64,000 nt of DNA from JAEULH01 sp963746275 (GCA_963746275.1 CAVVAX010000012.1:23714-87713); one strand, 5' to 3'; positions 47,989 to 56,573 are shown, counted from the stretch's first letter. Made by a program: numbers and translations. The notes: generated from the sequence alone by a model not told the origin.

Positions 47989-48306
47989 CGGCGCTGAAGG
48001 CGGGAGCATTCCCGCTGCGTGGCTTGCTGCCCACTTCTGGCTGCTTTCGTTAAGCCGTTTAGCTTGCCATTTGCAGTGTTGGCTGCTTCCTGTGAGAAGC
48101 AGCCCGGCTGAGCGCTTGATCAGAGGCTGGGTGCACATGGGGCGGGGCTGCCCTCCTCGCCCGCTCTTCAACCCCGGCACCTCCCCTGCAAGGCCGTCCT
48201 CGCCTAGCGTTTGCTCTGCCGCTTCGTTTTACGCCTCCCGGGTTAGCGTTTCCTCGCCGGCCGTGGCAGAGTGCTCGCGGGCCTACTGCGCGAGGATCCC
48301 CCTACG
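47989..48306. other. Intergenic region with two hairpins after hslU
   Basis: No gene was recognised in this 318-bp stretch. GCGGGA-gcat-TCCCGC at 48000-48015 is a short hairpin 12 bp after the hslU stop (weak terminator candidate, no T-run). At 48081-48104 a perfect 9-bp stem GGCTGCTTC / GAAGCAGCC with a 6-nt loop forms a stronger structure of unknown role. The remaining bases are C-rich and carry nothing I can identify. Confidence 0.45.
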
Positions 48307-48609
48307 ATGCTTCGTCTCATCACCGATCTCTGGAGCGGCCGCGTTCCGTTGGCCGACGCCTTCTGGACGTACGCCATCTTCTGGGGCTTTCTCATCAACA
48401 TGGCGACCACGCTCGTCTCCCTCGCGTTGATCGTCGCCGACGTGCCGGCGTGGACCGCGGCCGTCGCCCACTTCGCGTCGCTGCCCTGGAACCTGCTCGC
48501 ACTCGTTGCGGTGTGGCGGAGCGCCGGCGGCCCAGCGGTGTCGCAACAACTTAGGCTTGTCGCTCGCTCCATCATCGTCGCCTGGTCCGCCCTCCTCACC
48601 CTCGTGTGA
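48307..48609 (+). CDS. Small membrane protein
   Basis: A 100-residue hydrophobic protein with two to three spans: LWSGRVPLADAFWTYAIFWG, FLINMATTLVSLALIVADVP and FASLPWNLLALVAVWRSAGG. The opening 'LWxGxVPLxxAFWxY' pattern recurs in small proteobacterial inner-membrane proteins of unknown function. ATG 48307 is preferred over 48271 because it begins the conserved part. It converges with the phasin gene. Confidence 0.75.
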   Translation: MLRLITDLWSGRVPLADAFWTYAIFWGFLINMATTLVSLALIVADVPAWTAAVAHFASLPWNLLALVAVWRSAGGPAVSQQLRLVARSIIVAWSALLTLV

Positions 48610-48682
48610 CGCCGCCGCTCGGCCCTCAGTTGAAGTTGAGGGGCAATCCACGTCCGTTTCGGAACGGTACCCTGCGCTCGCT

Positions 48683-49231
48683 CTATCTCTTTGTCTTTGC
48701 CTTCATCTCTTGGTCTTTGCCTTTGCCGCGCGACAGCTTTGCCTTCTTTGCCGCCAAGCGCTTGGCGTTGGCCGTGACCTTGCGGTGGGCCGGGGCCAGC
48801 GTCTGCGTCGCCGCGGTCGCCGCCACATCCGCGAGCGTGGCAGTGAGGGTGATGGCGGCGTCCGCGTTCAGCCGCGCTTGGCGCCAGAAGAAATCGGCAG
48901 CCGATTGCGGGCTTTTGGCCGCCGATCCCGAGGCGAGCCTGGCGCCGGCCTGAACCTGGGCGTTCCAGTAGCGCGCGAGCACATCCGAGGCCCGCAATGC
49001 GCCTTTGCCAGCGGCTCCGGCCGAGCTTACCGCAGCCCTTGCCTTCTCGCTAACCATGTGGGTGAGCTCCGGGTTGGCGCGGGCCTTTGGATCCATGGCA
49101 GCGGCGGCGATCATCGGCAGGCGATGGGCGGTGGTGATGAAAGCCGCCGCCGGCACCTCCGCGGCCATGACCGCGGCCCGTTGGGTGTTGCGAACCGCGC
49201 GCGCGCCGGTCCGCATCGAAGTGCGCTTCAT
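48683..49231 (-). CDS. Phasin-like protein
   Basis: This 182-residue, Ala-rich and helical protein has AHRLPMIAAAAMDPKARANP, ELTHMVSEKARAAVSSAGAA, and a strongly basic tail (KAKLSRGKGKDQEMKAKTKR). The RLPMIAAA...ELTHMVSEK pattern matches phasin-family proteins that coat polyhydroxyalkanoate granules in alphaproteobacteria. No phaC, phaZ or phaR gene is adjacent, so the link to PHA rests on family alone. The basic Lys/Ala tail resembles that of PhaM/PhaF-type phasins and may bind DNA (inference). Confidence 0.8.
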   Translation of the reverse strand: MKRTSMRTGARAVRNTQRAAVMAAEVPAAAFITTAHRLPMIAAAAMDPKARANPELTHMVSEKARAAVSSAGAAGKGALRASDVLARYWNAQVQAGARLASGSAAKSPQSAADFFWRQARLNADAAITLTATLADVAATAATQTLAPAHRKVTANAKRLAAKKAKLSRGKGKDQEMKAKTKR

Positions 49232-49408
49232 GACGAATCCTCTTGGCTAGTTAGCTGCTTGCCCACTACGGGATCGGGCGCGCCCGGCAAGGATATCCGC
49301 GCGTCGACCTGCTGCGGGCGCCGCACCGGCGCTGCCCGGCGGTTCACTGTGATCCGGATGCGCCAGAGGCGCGAACTTGTTAACGAAACCCCCGGAGGTT
49401 TAGGAGCC

Positions 49409-49510
49409 ATGATCATAAAGTCTTTGTACACCCTGCGCGCGATCGGGGCCATCGGCGCCTTCCTGATTTTCCTTTGGAGCCCGGCCTGCGCGGCTTCCAC
49501 ACGAAGCTGA
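49409..49510 (+). CDS. Short secreted-peptide ORF or truncated gene start
   Basis: A 33-residue ORF begins at ATG 49409 behind a good GGAGG/AGGAG ribosome binding site. It reads MIIKSLYTLRAIGAIGAFLI then FLWSPACAASTRS, a signal-peptide-like sequence with a possible cleavage site at ACAA. It stops right after the leader, so it may be what is left of a secreted protein gene, or a very small lipoprotein-like peptide. It lies among other gene debris. Confidence 0.4.
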   Translation: MIIKSLYTLRAIGAIGAFLIFLWSPACAASTRS

Positions 49511-49805
49511 CGGCCGGCGGCTGGCTGCGAGGGTGCCGGCTTTGATCGCGCTGCCGCGCCCGCGGCGTGCACGGCCGGGAGGCCCGACCCATCAAGGAAA
49601 CGACCGCGCAGGCCCGCACCGTCGCGGGGGAATAACCGTGCAAGTCTCTCTCGCAGAAACGCCGGCAAAAGTAGAAAATCGCCCGCGTTATGTTCCGTTA
49701 GGACGGGACGGCGCAGCCCATGCATCCCGCTTCCGCTCGCTGATAGCCGGAGAGGAACTCCGTGCGGAGGCGTAGGCCGGGCATGAGTGGCTTGGAGCTG
49801 CAGGC

Positions 49806-50164
49806 TCCTTGCGCGAACGGCAGATCGACCTGCCGGTGATCATGATGTCCGGGTTCGGAGATGTCCCTTCCGCCGTCCGGGCCATGAAGGGCGGCGTGAT
49901 CGACTTCTTCCAGAAGCCGATCAACAGCCAGATCGCGCCGTTGCTGTAAGCGAGGCAAAGTATCAGACCCGAGCCGAAGTCGAGGCCGTGCCGGCTGGCA
50001 CACGGCCGAGCCTCAGCCGCCGAGAGCGAGATGTTCTCAAGCTTGGAATCGCCGGGAAGACGGTCGAGGCCCACCGTGCCAGGCTGATGACCAAGCTGGA
50101 AGCCAGGAACATCGTGGAGCTGGTGAAAAAGGTCATCGTCGCTTCGCCTGAGGGTATACCCTGA
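49806..50164 (+). pseudogene. FixJ/NarL-type response regulator remnant
   Basis: The first part reads SLRERQIDLPVIMMSGFGDV and PSAVRAMKGGVIDFFQKPIN, the end of a FixJ-type receiver domain, then stops at TAA (49947). In another frame, SLSRRERDVLKLGIAGKT joins directly to VEAHRARLMTKLEARNIVEL followed by VKK. This is a LuxR-type HTH from which the middle helices (usually 'SNKxIAxxLGISxRT') are missing. The receiver N-terminus with the phospho-Asp is absent. It is therefore a decayed regulator, not a functional gene. Confidence 0.8.
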
Positions 50165-50549
50165 GCGCCCCAGGGATGTTTCGCATATGTCCACGCGGGC
50201 TGTGATCGTAAGCTTGCTCCTGTAATCCCTCGGAGGATACTTGTCCGCACCTCAGATACCAAGGTAGGCCCATGTTGATCATTGTGAAGAGACGGGCAGC
50301 GGCCTACCGGCTATCGCCGAAAGAAGTTGATGCGATTGCGCAATAGATGCATATGGTGCCAGATCAGGCGGAAGAGGTTGCCCGAGGCGTGCTCATGATG
50401 GCGGGCGGGTCGATCTAGTCGGCTGGATGCTGCAGGACTACACCGAGAAGGCGCGTTGGCGATGCGGAGGCCTCCGCCGCCAGCGGATCTATTAGCGTTT
50501 TCTCGACCGCAGCCTGCACGGCGCTTTCGTCATCGCCTGATCGGCCGCG
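50165..50549. other. Region without intact gene
   Basis: This stretch follows the regulator remnant and contains short frames such as MLIIVKRRAAAYRLSPKEVD (from 50272) and GWMLQDYTEKARWRCG (from about 50424) that may be relics of further genes. I could not match them to any family and see no repeats or hairpins of note. Confidence 0.35.
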
Positions 50550-51128
50550 CTAGCCGCAGAGGCGCTCGAAGCGGGCGAGGAAGCGCGCCTTGGCCTCGGT
50601 CGGAGGCCAGGGCTGCAGGGTTGCGGTCGGCGCTTCCCGGGCCTTGCCAAACAGCCGCCCGGCCTCCTCAGCGGCGAAGCCGGCAAGATGCACCGCCTCG
50701 ACGTACGCCGAGATCCGGTCAGCGCGCTTGATAAGCTGTTTCAGCGCCTTGGGCGTTTCCGTCGGGAGGCCGAAGCGGATGTGCACGGCGCGCTGCAGCC
50801 GGCCCTCGAAATCCTGATAATCGAGCCCCACCGCCGCCTTGAACGGTGTGATCAGGTCGCCGATAACGTATTCCGGTGCGTCGTGGAGGAGAGCGGCCAG
50901 CCGCCAAGTGGCGTTCGCCTCCGGACGCAGACGGCCCACGAGTTCTTCTACGAAGAGGCAGTGCTGCGCCACCGACAAGGCCCAGTCCCCCGAGGTCTGG
51001 CCGTTCCAGCGCGCCTGCCGCGACAGGCCGTGAGCGATGTCCTCGATCTCGATGTCGAGGGGCGATGGATCGAGCAGGTCGAGGCGGCGCCCGCTCAGCA
51101 TCCGTTGCCATGCCCTCTGCGTCGTCAC
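50550..51128 (-). CDS. HD-domain nucleotidase (YfbR-like)
   Basis: The 192-residue protein has an HD metal site: VAQHCLFVEELVGRL (first His), WRLAALLHDAPEYVIGDLIT (HD pair) and a downstream Asp in KRADRISAYVEAVHLAG. It resembles YfbR-like 5'-deoxynucleotidases acting on dNMPs. GTG 51128 is chosen because AAGGAGGA lies 8 bp upstream; the ATG at 51146 falls inside the SD region. It is divergent from the DUF2914 gene. Confidence 0.85.
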   Translation of the reverse strand: MTTQRAWQRMLSGRRLDLLDPSPLDIEIEDIAHGLSRQARWNGQTSGDWALSVAQHCLFVEELVGRLRPEANATWRLAALLHDAPEYVIGDLITPFKAAVGLDYQDFEGRLQRAVHIRFGLPTETPKALKQLIKRADRISAYVEAVHLAGFAAEEAGRLFGKAREAPTATLQPWPPTEAKARFLARFERLCG

Positions 51129-51283
51129 CGGGCTTCCTCCTTCCACTCTCGCTGCAGTTGTCTATCCTCCTGCACCGCCCGCGTTCTCCATGCACACCGG
51201 AAAAGCCATGCGGCGGGCGAACCGATCGGCTATGCTCCGCGCCCTTCCCCTGACCAACAAGAAAACGAGAAGCCAGCAAGACC

Positions 51284-52189
51284 ATGGACGATCGGAAGAT
51301 GAAAATTAAGATCGTCGTGCGGCCTGAGGATGGGCAAAAGGCGGATGCCGCGGCCGAAAACGCGCGGCGGGTACGGCAGAAGCGGGCACGCTGGGGCTTG
51401 GCCGCGTTGTTCGGGATTTTCGCCCTGAGCGTCGCCACGATCGCCTTCTTCTTCATCGGCCGCAGGAACACTCCGACCGACGTCGATCAGCAGCCCGTTG
51501 CCTCGGCGCCAGCCGCGACAGACGCCGGCGCTGAACCGGGCACTCCGCTAGAGCCGGACGACGCGGCGCCTCCGGGGCAGAGGGGAGACGGTAGAAGCTC
51601 GCCGGTCCCGGCCGCTCCAGACGCTGGCGAGGCCCCGCCAGAGGCCGGCATAGGAACGGCAGCCCCTGCCACTACGCCCGAGGCGGCGGCGGACAATGGC
51701 CCGGAGCAGCAGGTGGAGCCCGCTCCGCTCGTCGATTTGCCGCCGCACGCCGCCGAGCCAGTGCTGGCCCCAGCCGCCCCGTCTCCGGCCGGCAAGCCAT
51801 CTCCGGCCACCGCTGGGGCGGCTGCCAGTGCGCCGGCCGTTGCCAGGGTTCCGGCAAGGCCGGAAACCGGCGTGGTCAGGGCACAGCTCACCTCGCGCGT
51901 TGTCAACCGTGAACCGGCCGACGCCCTGCACTCGCCGGTGGATGTGGAACCCGGGGGGCGCGACGTCTACTATTTTAACGAGTTGCGCAATCTCAACGGG
52001 CGAATGGTGACGCACCGGTGGGAGTACAACGGCCAAGTGATGGCAACGGTCCCGTTCAGGATCAAGGGCGACCGCTGGCGGGTCTATTCTATCAAGCGCA
52101 TCGGCGAGAACCAGCGCGGCATCTGGCGGGTCACCACTCTGGACAATGCTGGTTCGGTCCTGGCGCGGGCGGAATTTCGGGCGGAATAG
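51284..52189 (+). CDS. DUF2914 membrane-anchored protein
   Basis: A short basic cytosolic N-terminus is followed by one span (GLAALFGIFALSVATIAFFF), then a long Pro/Ala-rich periplasmic linker (residues 65-195). The DUF2914 domain is at the C-terminus: VYYFNELRNLNGRMVTHRWE, YNGQVMATVPFRIKGDRWRV and GIWRVTTLDNAGSVLARAEF. DUF2914 domains are found in envelope proteins of unknown function. The linker is low in complexity and probably disordered, long enough to reach into the periplasm. Confidence 0.85.
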   Translation: MDDRKMKIKIVVRPEDGQKADAAAENARRVRQKRARWGLAALFGIFALSVATIAFFFIGRRNTPTDVDQQPVASAPAATDAGAEPGTPLEPDDAAPPGQRGDGRSSPVPAAPDAGEAPPEAGIGTAAPATTPEAAADNGPEQQVEPAPLVDLPPHAAEPVLAPAAPSPAGKPSPATAGAAASAPAVARVPARPETGVVRAQLTSRVVNREPADALHSPVDVEPGGRDVYYFNELRNLNGRMVTHRWEYNGQVMATVPFRIKGDRWRVYSIKRIGENQRGIWRVTTLDNAGSVLARAEFRAE

Positions 52190-52341
52190 CTGGTTCAGGG
52201 GCTTTGTAGCCAGAGCGCGTGCTTGCGCCGCCGGGCGATCGGCGTCATCGTTGCTGCGCCGCCGCATAGCGGCTGGCATATCGTCTAATGAACACCGCGG
52301 CAAAGCGGGTTGCGGAAGAAGCGGAGACTTCGGGAGGAGGC

Positions 52342-52968
52342 ATGACCGTCGCCATCGACCACCTCATCGACAGCATGGAAGGCATCGCCTTCATGACCGC
52401 CGCCGACGGGACTATCCTCTCGATCGGGACGCGGAACTGGAACAGTTTTGCCATAGAGAACGACGGCGCTGCGCTGCTCGACGGCCAGGGCGTAATCGGC
52501 CACAGCATGTTCGACTTCATCTCGGGAGACGATGTCCGCGCAACCTATCAGAAGTTTTTCACCGCCCTGCGGTCCGGTGCCGCCCGGCGAGCGAGGCTGA
52601 TGAGCCGGTGCGACAGCCCGACCGTTCGCCGCGAGCTCTGGATCGTCATCACCGCCGTGCAGCCGGGAAGCGTCGTCGACGGCTTCCTGGTTCAGTCGCT
52701 GACGGTTTCCGAGACAGTCCGTCCCCCGGTCGATTTGTTCGATTTCCAGGCGATGCTCGAGCGCTCGCGCCGGGACAAAGCCTTGCCGATCCTCGCCATG
52801 TGCAGCTATTGCCAGGACGTCCGCTATCCTTCTGGCAGCAGCGAACGGGATGGCACATGGCTCCCCGCCGAGGACTACTACCACCTCGGCGGTGACGCCA
52901 ACGTGCGTATCAGCCACGGCATCTGCCCTGCGTGCGAAGAGCATAGCGCGGAAGCACTCGCCTGTTGA
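52342..52968 (+). CDS. PAS-domain protein with C-terminal CxxC...CxxC motif
   Basis: ATG 52342 has an excellent GGGAGGAGG ribosome binding site, so I prefer it to 52288. The PAS-like domain spans about residues 10-125 (MEGIAFMTAADGTILSIGTR; LLDGQGVIGHSMFDFISGDD). The C-terminal part carries LAMCSYCQDVRYPSG and HGICPACEEHS, probably a zinc site, with the conserved GTWLPAEDYYH in between. Similar short PAS proteins occur in Proteobacteria, with the output unknown. There is no enzymatic or DNA-binding domain, so it may act as a sensor partner (inference). Confidence 0.75.
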   Translation: MTVAIDHLIDSMEGIAFMTAADGTILSIGTRNWNSFAIENDGAALLDGQGVIGHSMFDFISGDDVRATYQKFFTALRSGAARRARLMSRCDSPTVRRELWIVITAVQPGSVVDGFLVQSLTVSETVRPPVDLFDFQAMLERSRRDKALPILAMCSYCQDVRYPSGSSERDGTWLPAEDYYHLGGDANVRISHGICPACEEHSAEALAC

Positions 52969-52986
52969 GCCAAGTGAGAGGCCGGT

Positions 52987-53349
52987 TCAGCCGTCGGAGC
53001 CGTCGTACTCAGCCCAGCAGTGGGGCGTCTCGTAACAGACCACAGCGGCGAGAAGCGCAAGTTCGGGCTTGATCCGCCGCCAGATCCAGCCGGCGATCAA
53101 CTCGGCCGTGGGATTATCCAGGCCCGCGATCTCGTTGAGGTAGGCATGGTCTAGCTCCGCCAACACCGGCTGGAATACCCGCTCGATCACGAAGAAGTCG
53201 ATGACGAAGCCGGTTTCGGGGTCCACCGGGCCTTCCAGGCGAAGTTCCACGCGGTACGAATGCCCGTGCAACGCGTAGCAACGATGGTTCGGCTTGACCT
53301 TGGGCAGGCGGTGCGCCGCCTCGAAAGTGAAGGCTTGGGCGATCTTCAT
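52987..53349 (-). CDS. queD: 6-carboxy-5,6,7,8-tetrahydropterin synthase QueD
   Basis: A 120-residue protein: FTFEAAHRLPKVKPNHRCYA and LHGHSYRVELRLEG hold the three zinc-binding His residues and the catalytic Cys (HRCYALHGH). It has DFFVIERVFQPVLAELDHAY and the C-terminal VVCYETPHCWAEY. It converts dihydroneopterin triphosphate to 6-carboxytetrahydropterin, the first step after GTP cyclohydrolase in preQ0 synthesis. It overlaps queE by 4 bp. queC is not in the window. Confidence 0.95.
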   Translation of the reverse strand: MKIAQAFTFEAAHRLPKVKPNHRCYALHGHSYRVELRLEGPVDPETGFVIDFFVIERVFQPVLAELDHAYLNEIAGLDNPTAELIAGWIWRRIKPELALLAAVVCYETPHCWAEYDGSDG

Positions 53350-53981
53350 GGCAATCCGAGCACTTTATGGGCCTGCATGCTGAGCCGCCAGCGCGGCCGG
53401 CGCAGGCAGTAGGCCATGGCCAGCGCGGCGTAGCGCTCGCGATCCGGGCCGTCCATGGGCTGAAGAAAGAAGTGTGTGAAGGTAAGCGGCTCGTACAGTT
53501 CGGGAAGCGCGCCGGGTACCGGAAACACCAGCTTCAGCTCGTCGCCCCGAGACTGGCGGAGCGCGACGCCGGCCTTAGGGCTGACACAGATCCAGTCGAG
53601 GCCCTGAGGGGCCGTCAGCGTGCCGTTGGTCTCGATGGCGACCGCGAAGCCGGCTCCGTGCAGGGCGGCAACGGCGTGGGCATCAAGCTGGAGAAGTGGC
53701 TCTCCACCCGTGCAGATCACATACCGGGGCTCATCGAGCCCTTCCGGCCACGCGCCCGCAACTGTCGCAGCCAGGGACGCAGCATCGAGAAAACGCCCTC
53801 CGCGGACACCGCCGGTGCCGACGAAGTCGGTGTCGCAGAAGCGGCAAGCGGCCTTTGCTCGATCGGGCTCCTGGCCCGACCAAAGGTTGCAGCCGGAGAA
53901 TCGGCAGAACACGGCCGGTCTGCCGGACCGGGCGCCTTCGCCCTGCAATGAAAAAAAAATTTCCTTCACGATGTAGGTCAT
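53346..53981 (-). CDS. queE: 7-carboxy-7-deazaguanine synthase QueE
   Basis: A 211-residue radical SAM enzyme: YIVKEIFFSLQGEGARSGRP, FCRFSGCNLWSG and CRFCDTDFVGTGG. The three cluster cysteines follow the extended CX14CX2C spacing of the Burkholderia-type QueE rather than the common CX3CX2C. YVICTGGEPLLQLDAHAVAA is the GGEP motif that contacts SAM, and IETNGTLTAPQGLDWICVSP completes the fold. It acts on 6-carboxytetrahydropterin made by QueD, its coupled neighbour. Confidence 0.94.
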   Translation of the reverse strand: MTYIVKEIFFSLQGEGARSGRPAVFCRFSGCNLWSGQEPDRAKAACRFCDTDFVGTGGVRGGRFLDAASLAATVAGAWPEGLDEPRYVICTGGEPLLQLDAHAVAALHGAGFAVAIETNGTLTAPQGLDWICVSPKAGVALRQSRGDELKLVFPVPGALPELYEPLTFTHFFLQPMDGPDRERYAALAMAYCLRRPRWRLSMQAHKVLGLP

Positions 53982-54159
53982 GCTTTTGGCCGCCTGGGCG
54001 AATGCAGCCGCGTTGCCCGCAGGCTCGCGCTAGTTCTGACCACCCGCGGCCGCGGCGTCAATGCGAGGATCCACAGAAGGTTGACGCAACGACGCAAACA
54101 AGCCGGATTCAGCTTCCGACAGCGGATCGCAGGTGGGTAGCCCTCGCGACAGCCTCTCC

Positions 54160-55680
54160 TCAGCCCAGTACCTGCTGCGTTCTCGCCGTCTCTCTAAGAT
54201 ACCCGGAGAGGGCGAACAGCGACGCTACAGCAACATCGATCCGATCTCGGCTTCGCTGCTTTGTCGGCTTGAGCTCCCCGGCGGAATTCGCCGTTACAGA
54301 AGCGTTTGACGCGCACCATCGCAGAAGTGGGTTGCCATCATGTCGCAAAAGCCTTTCTCCAACGACCCTCTCGAATTCGAGAACCGCCGCGTTGATCGAT
54401 CTGGCATCCTGCTTGATGGGCGCGCACGGCACGCCCCTCTCGAGTAGGGAGGCCACCAGCATCGATGCGCACCACTTATCGTAGACGACTTCGAGCACGC
54501 TGTACTCGCTGCACAGCACCATGATTTTTTCCTGTACAGACGTGTAGTCGACCGCATTGCCGTGCGTGGCAGTCAAGAAGCCGCGGTCCACCCACTCGAC
54601 ATAGTCGACGCCGTCTCGCCGGCTCCTTCTATCTACGGTGTCTTCAGGACAGAACGCGAATGGTAGCAGGGTGTAACCGCCATCGGCCTCTGCGAACGCA
54701 GCGACAACAGCCGTCAGATCCATTGTCGCGGAAAGATCAAGACCTATCCTGCAGGGTCGCCCTCTATACCGGTCCCAGTCGATTGTCCGGGCGCAGCGGT
54801 CCCAGTTATCCATGTCGAGCCACCGCGAGCTCCGATCTGTCCAAATGTTCAGGAAGGATCGCCGGAACGCGTCCACATTCCCGGGTGCCGCTAGCGCACG
54901 CCCGCATTCTTCGCGGAAGAAAGCCTCGCTGATGGTCACTCCCAGGCCGGGATGCGACCGCTTCCAGACCATGGGATCGGTCCAGTCATCCTCCTGTCGT
55001 GCCGCAAATATCCTGACTAGCCAGCTTGCATCATCAATATCGCCCGCCGCCACGCGCTCTGCGTACCGATGGAGATGCCAGCCCAAGGACGACTTCTCGC
55101 AGCCGGCAGAGGCAAGGTACAAAATTATCGGGCTGCTCCTCGCTGCTGTACAGCACTTCAGCGCCTCGTGGACCTCATGTTGCGATAGGTTCTGAACGTC
55201 ATCGATTATCGCCATGCTGAGGTCCATTCCGCCAAGCGAGCGGCTCGGATTCGAAATCATCCGGATGTGGTTGTTCTTGTAGGAGATTACCCTACTGCGT
55301 ACGCTGCATACGGTGGACATGTTCGCGTTGTTTTGTACCATGCTTCTCGCTATATTGAAGCAGACGGTTGCACTGGCACTCGAAGATGAACATATGGCAA
55401 TCTCTGCCCCAGCTTCCTCGTCCACCAGAAGCATGTAAAGCATCATGGCAGCGGCCAGGGTGCTCTTCCCGGACTTCCTTGGGGCTTCCAGCCATACGAA
55501 CTTGTACTGTCGTGTCCGCCGTTGTGTCAGGGTCCCAAAAAGGGTGCTGGCGAGCTCCGCCTGCCACGGCGCCAGCAGGAATGGTTGGCCGGTTCGGGAG
55601 CCGCGGACGTGCGTGCAGTATCTTTCGATGAAGGTCAGCACGCGCGTAGCACTGTCCTGGGAGTGTACGGTGGTGTTCAT
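54160..55680 (-). CDS. terL: Phage terminase large subunit (TerL)
   Basis: 506 residues. The ATPase domain has Walker A APRKSGKSTLAAAMM and a Walker B in LSMAIIDDVQNLS where the catalytic Glu position reads Asp. The nuclease domain has RIGLDLSATMDLTAVVAAFA (first Asp), VYDKWCASMLVASLLERG and SRDRIDVAVASLFALSG (C-terminal Asp). It packages phage DNA and cleaves concatemers, with TerS providing site choice. Codons are less GC-biased than the surroundings, indicating acquired DNA. It overlaps terS by 4 bp (ATGA). Length and domain set look complete; whether the Walker B change matters is unclear. Confidence 0.88.
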   Translation of the reverse strand: MNTTVHSQDSATRVLTFIERYCTHVRGSRTGQPFLLAPWQAELASTLFGTLTQRRTRQYKFVWLEAPRKSGKSTLAAAMMLYMLLVDEEAGAEIAICSSSSASATVCFNIARSMVQNNANMSTVCSVRSRVISYKNNHIRMISNPSRSLGGMDLSMAIIDDVQNLSQHEVHEALKCCTAARSSPIILYLASAGCEKSSLGWHLHRYAERVAAGDIDDASWLVRIFAARQEDDWTDPMVWKRSHPGLGVTISEAFFREECGRALAAPGNVDAFRRSFLNIWTDRSSRWLDMDNWDRCARTIDWDRYRGRPCRIGLDLSATMDLTAVVAAFAEADGGYTLLPFAFCPEDTVDRRSRRDGVDYVEWVDRGFLTATHGNAVDYTSVQEKIMVLCSEYSVLEVVYDKWCASMLVASLLERGVPCAPIKQDARSINAAVLEFERVVGERLLRHDGNPLLRWCASNASVTANSAGELKPTKQRSRDRIDVAVASLFALSGYLRETARTQQVLG

Positions 55681-56201
55681 TTGAACATGCTGGTCTCTTT
55701 CGCTTCATGTTGGGTACGGTTTACAGAAAAGGGGGAAATGCCCAGTTGCTTGGCAAAGAGGCGTACCGACGCCCAGCCCTCTTCAGCATCCTGCACCGCT
55801 GGATGACGTCGTTTGATCGTCGACCCGCTGCGTGTGACCGTCCTGTAGTAACGGCCTTCCTTCGCAAGAACCTGCTCAGCCCGTACCGAACGAGCAAGAG
55901 CGTTGCAATATCCGGCCAACAACGGCCTCATGGTCTCGTCCAAAAGCCCGCGCTTCAAGAGCGCCGGGGCAGCCGTCAACCACTCGCGAAGGGCAATTTC
56001 GTCGATCAGATATCTAGGAGGATCAAGATCCGCGGCCGACGCGCCCGAAGTTGTTGGCTTTTCTAAGGCGTCGCTGTAGCCGCGGAAGGTAACCACCTCG
56101 CACCGCTGCATGTTTTGTTGATCCAGCAGCGATCTCGCTTTGCTTACGCTTGAAGTCGAAAACTGTACGACAGGGGCGGTCGACCGATCCCTCTGGCGCA
56201 T
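55677..56201 (-). CDS. terS: Phage terminase small subunit (P27-like)
   Basis: A 174-residue protein: PPRYLIDEIALREWLTAAPA, LLAGYCNALARSVRAEQVLA, and RRHPAVQDAEEGWASVRLFA then KQLGISPFSVNR. The last segment ('HPAV...A...LxxFxxxLGLTPxSR') is the signature of P27-family small terminases, which bind phage DNA at the pac/cos site. It couples by overlap to terL. Codon usage is foreign-like. No integrase or capsid gene accompanies it. Confidence 0.85.
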   Translation of the reverse strand: MRQRDRSTAPVVQFSTSSVSKARSLLDQQNMQRCEVVTFRGYSDALEKPTTSGASAADLDPPRYLIDEIALREWLTAAPALLKRGLLDETMRPLLAGYCNALARSVRAEQVLAKEGRYYRTVTRSGSTIKRRHPAVQDAEEGWASVRLFAKQLGISPFSVNRTQHEAKETSMFK

Positions 56202-56206
56202 GAAGC

Positions 56207-56482
56207 TTATCTGCCTCTCTTTACACGTTCAGTCACCGTCAGCAGGGAATGGCATCTCTTGCATAGGGCTTGCAGGTTGGATGGACGATTGTCGAATGGG
56301 TTGCTGTTCCGATGATGCACTTCTGCCGAGAATGCCTCAAGGCATTGCTCGCAGCGTTGGTTCGTGCGCAGCTTATACATTCGAGCCCGTTTCCATAACC
56401 TCGTGCCGTATGTCTCGTTTGCTGCGTCCCGATGTAGAGCGTCCGGCGCATCTTGCGCAGCAACAGAAGGGTTCCAGGGCAT
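56207..56482 (-). CDS. HNH endonuclease
   Basis: The 91-residue protein holds an HNH motif: RTNQRCEQCLEAFSAEVHHR, NRPSNLQALCKRCHSLLT. CxxC pairs bind zinc and the H-N-H residues are HH...N...H. Small HNH proteins next to terS-terL assist cos-site cleavage in many phages, and here the gene ends 5 bp before the terS start region. It is part of the same short leftward packaging cassette. Confidence 0.85.
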   Translation of the reverse strand: MPWNPSVAAQDAPDALHRDAANETYGTRLWKRARMYKLRTNQRCEQCLEAFSAEVHHRNSNPFDNRPSNLQALCKRCHSLLTVTERVKRGR

Positions 56483-56573
56483 GACTTTCTTGTCCGCTCA
56501 TTCAATGTGGGCTTTATGCTCACCAACGGTGTTACGCCAGCAAAGCTGGCACGCGCTCTTTGTTCCGTGCAAG

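Noticed and set aside
53982..54159. preQ1/preQ0 riboswitch upstream of queE
   Set aside because: I looked for a short pseudoknot-type leader before queE on the minus strand and saw no convincing stem with the A-rich tail; the upstream sequence is ordinary.
54160..56482. Complete prophage
   Set aside because: Only packaging and HNH genes are present; portal, capsid, tail, lysis and integrase genes are absent from the window.
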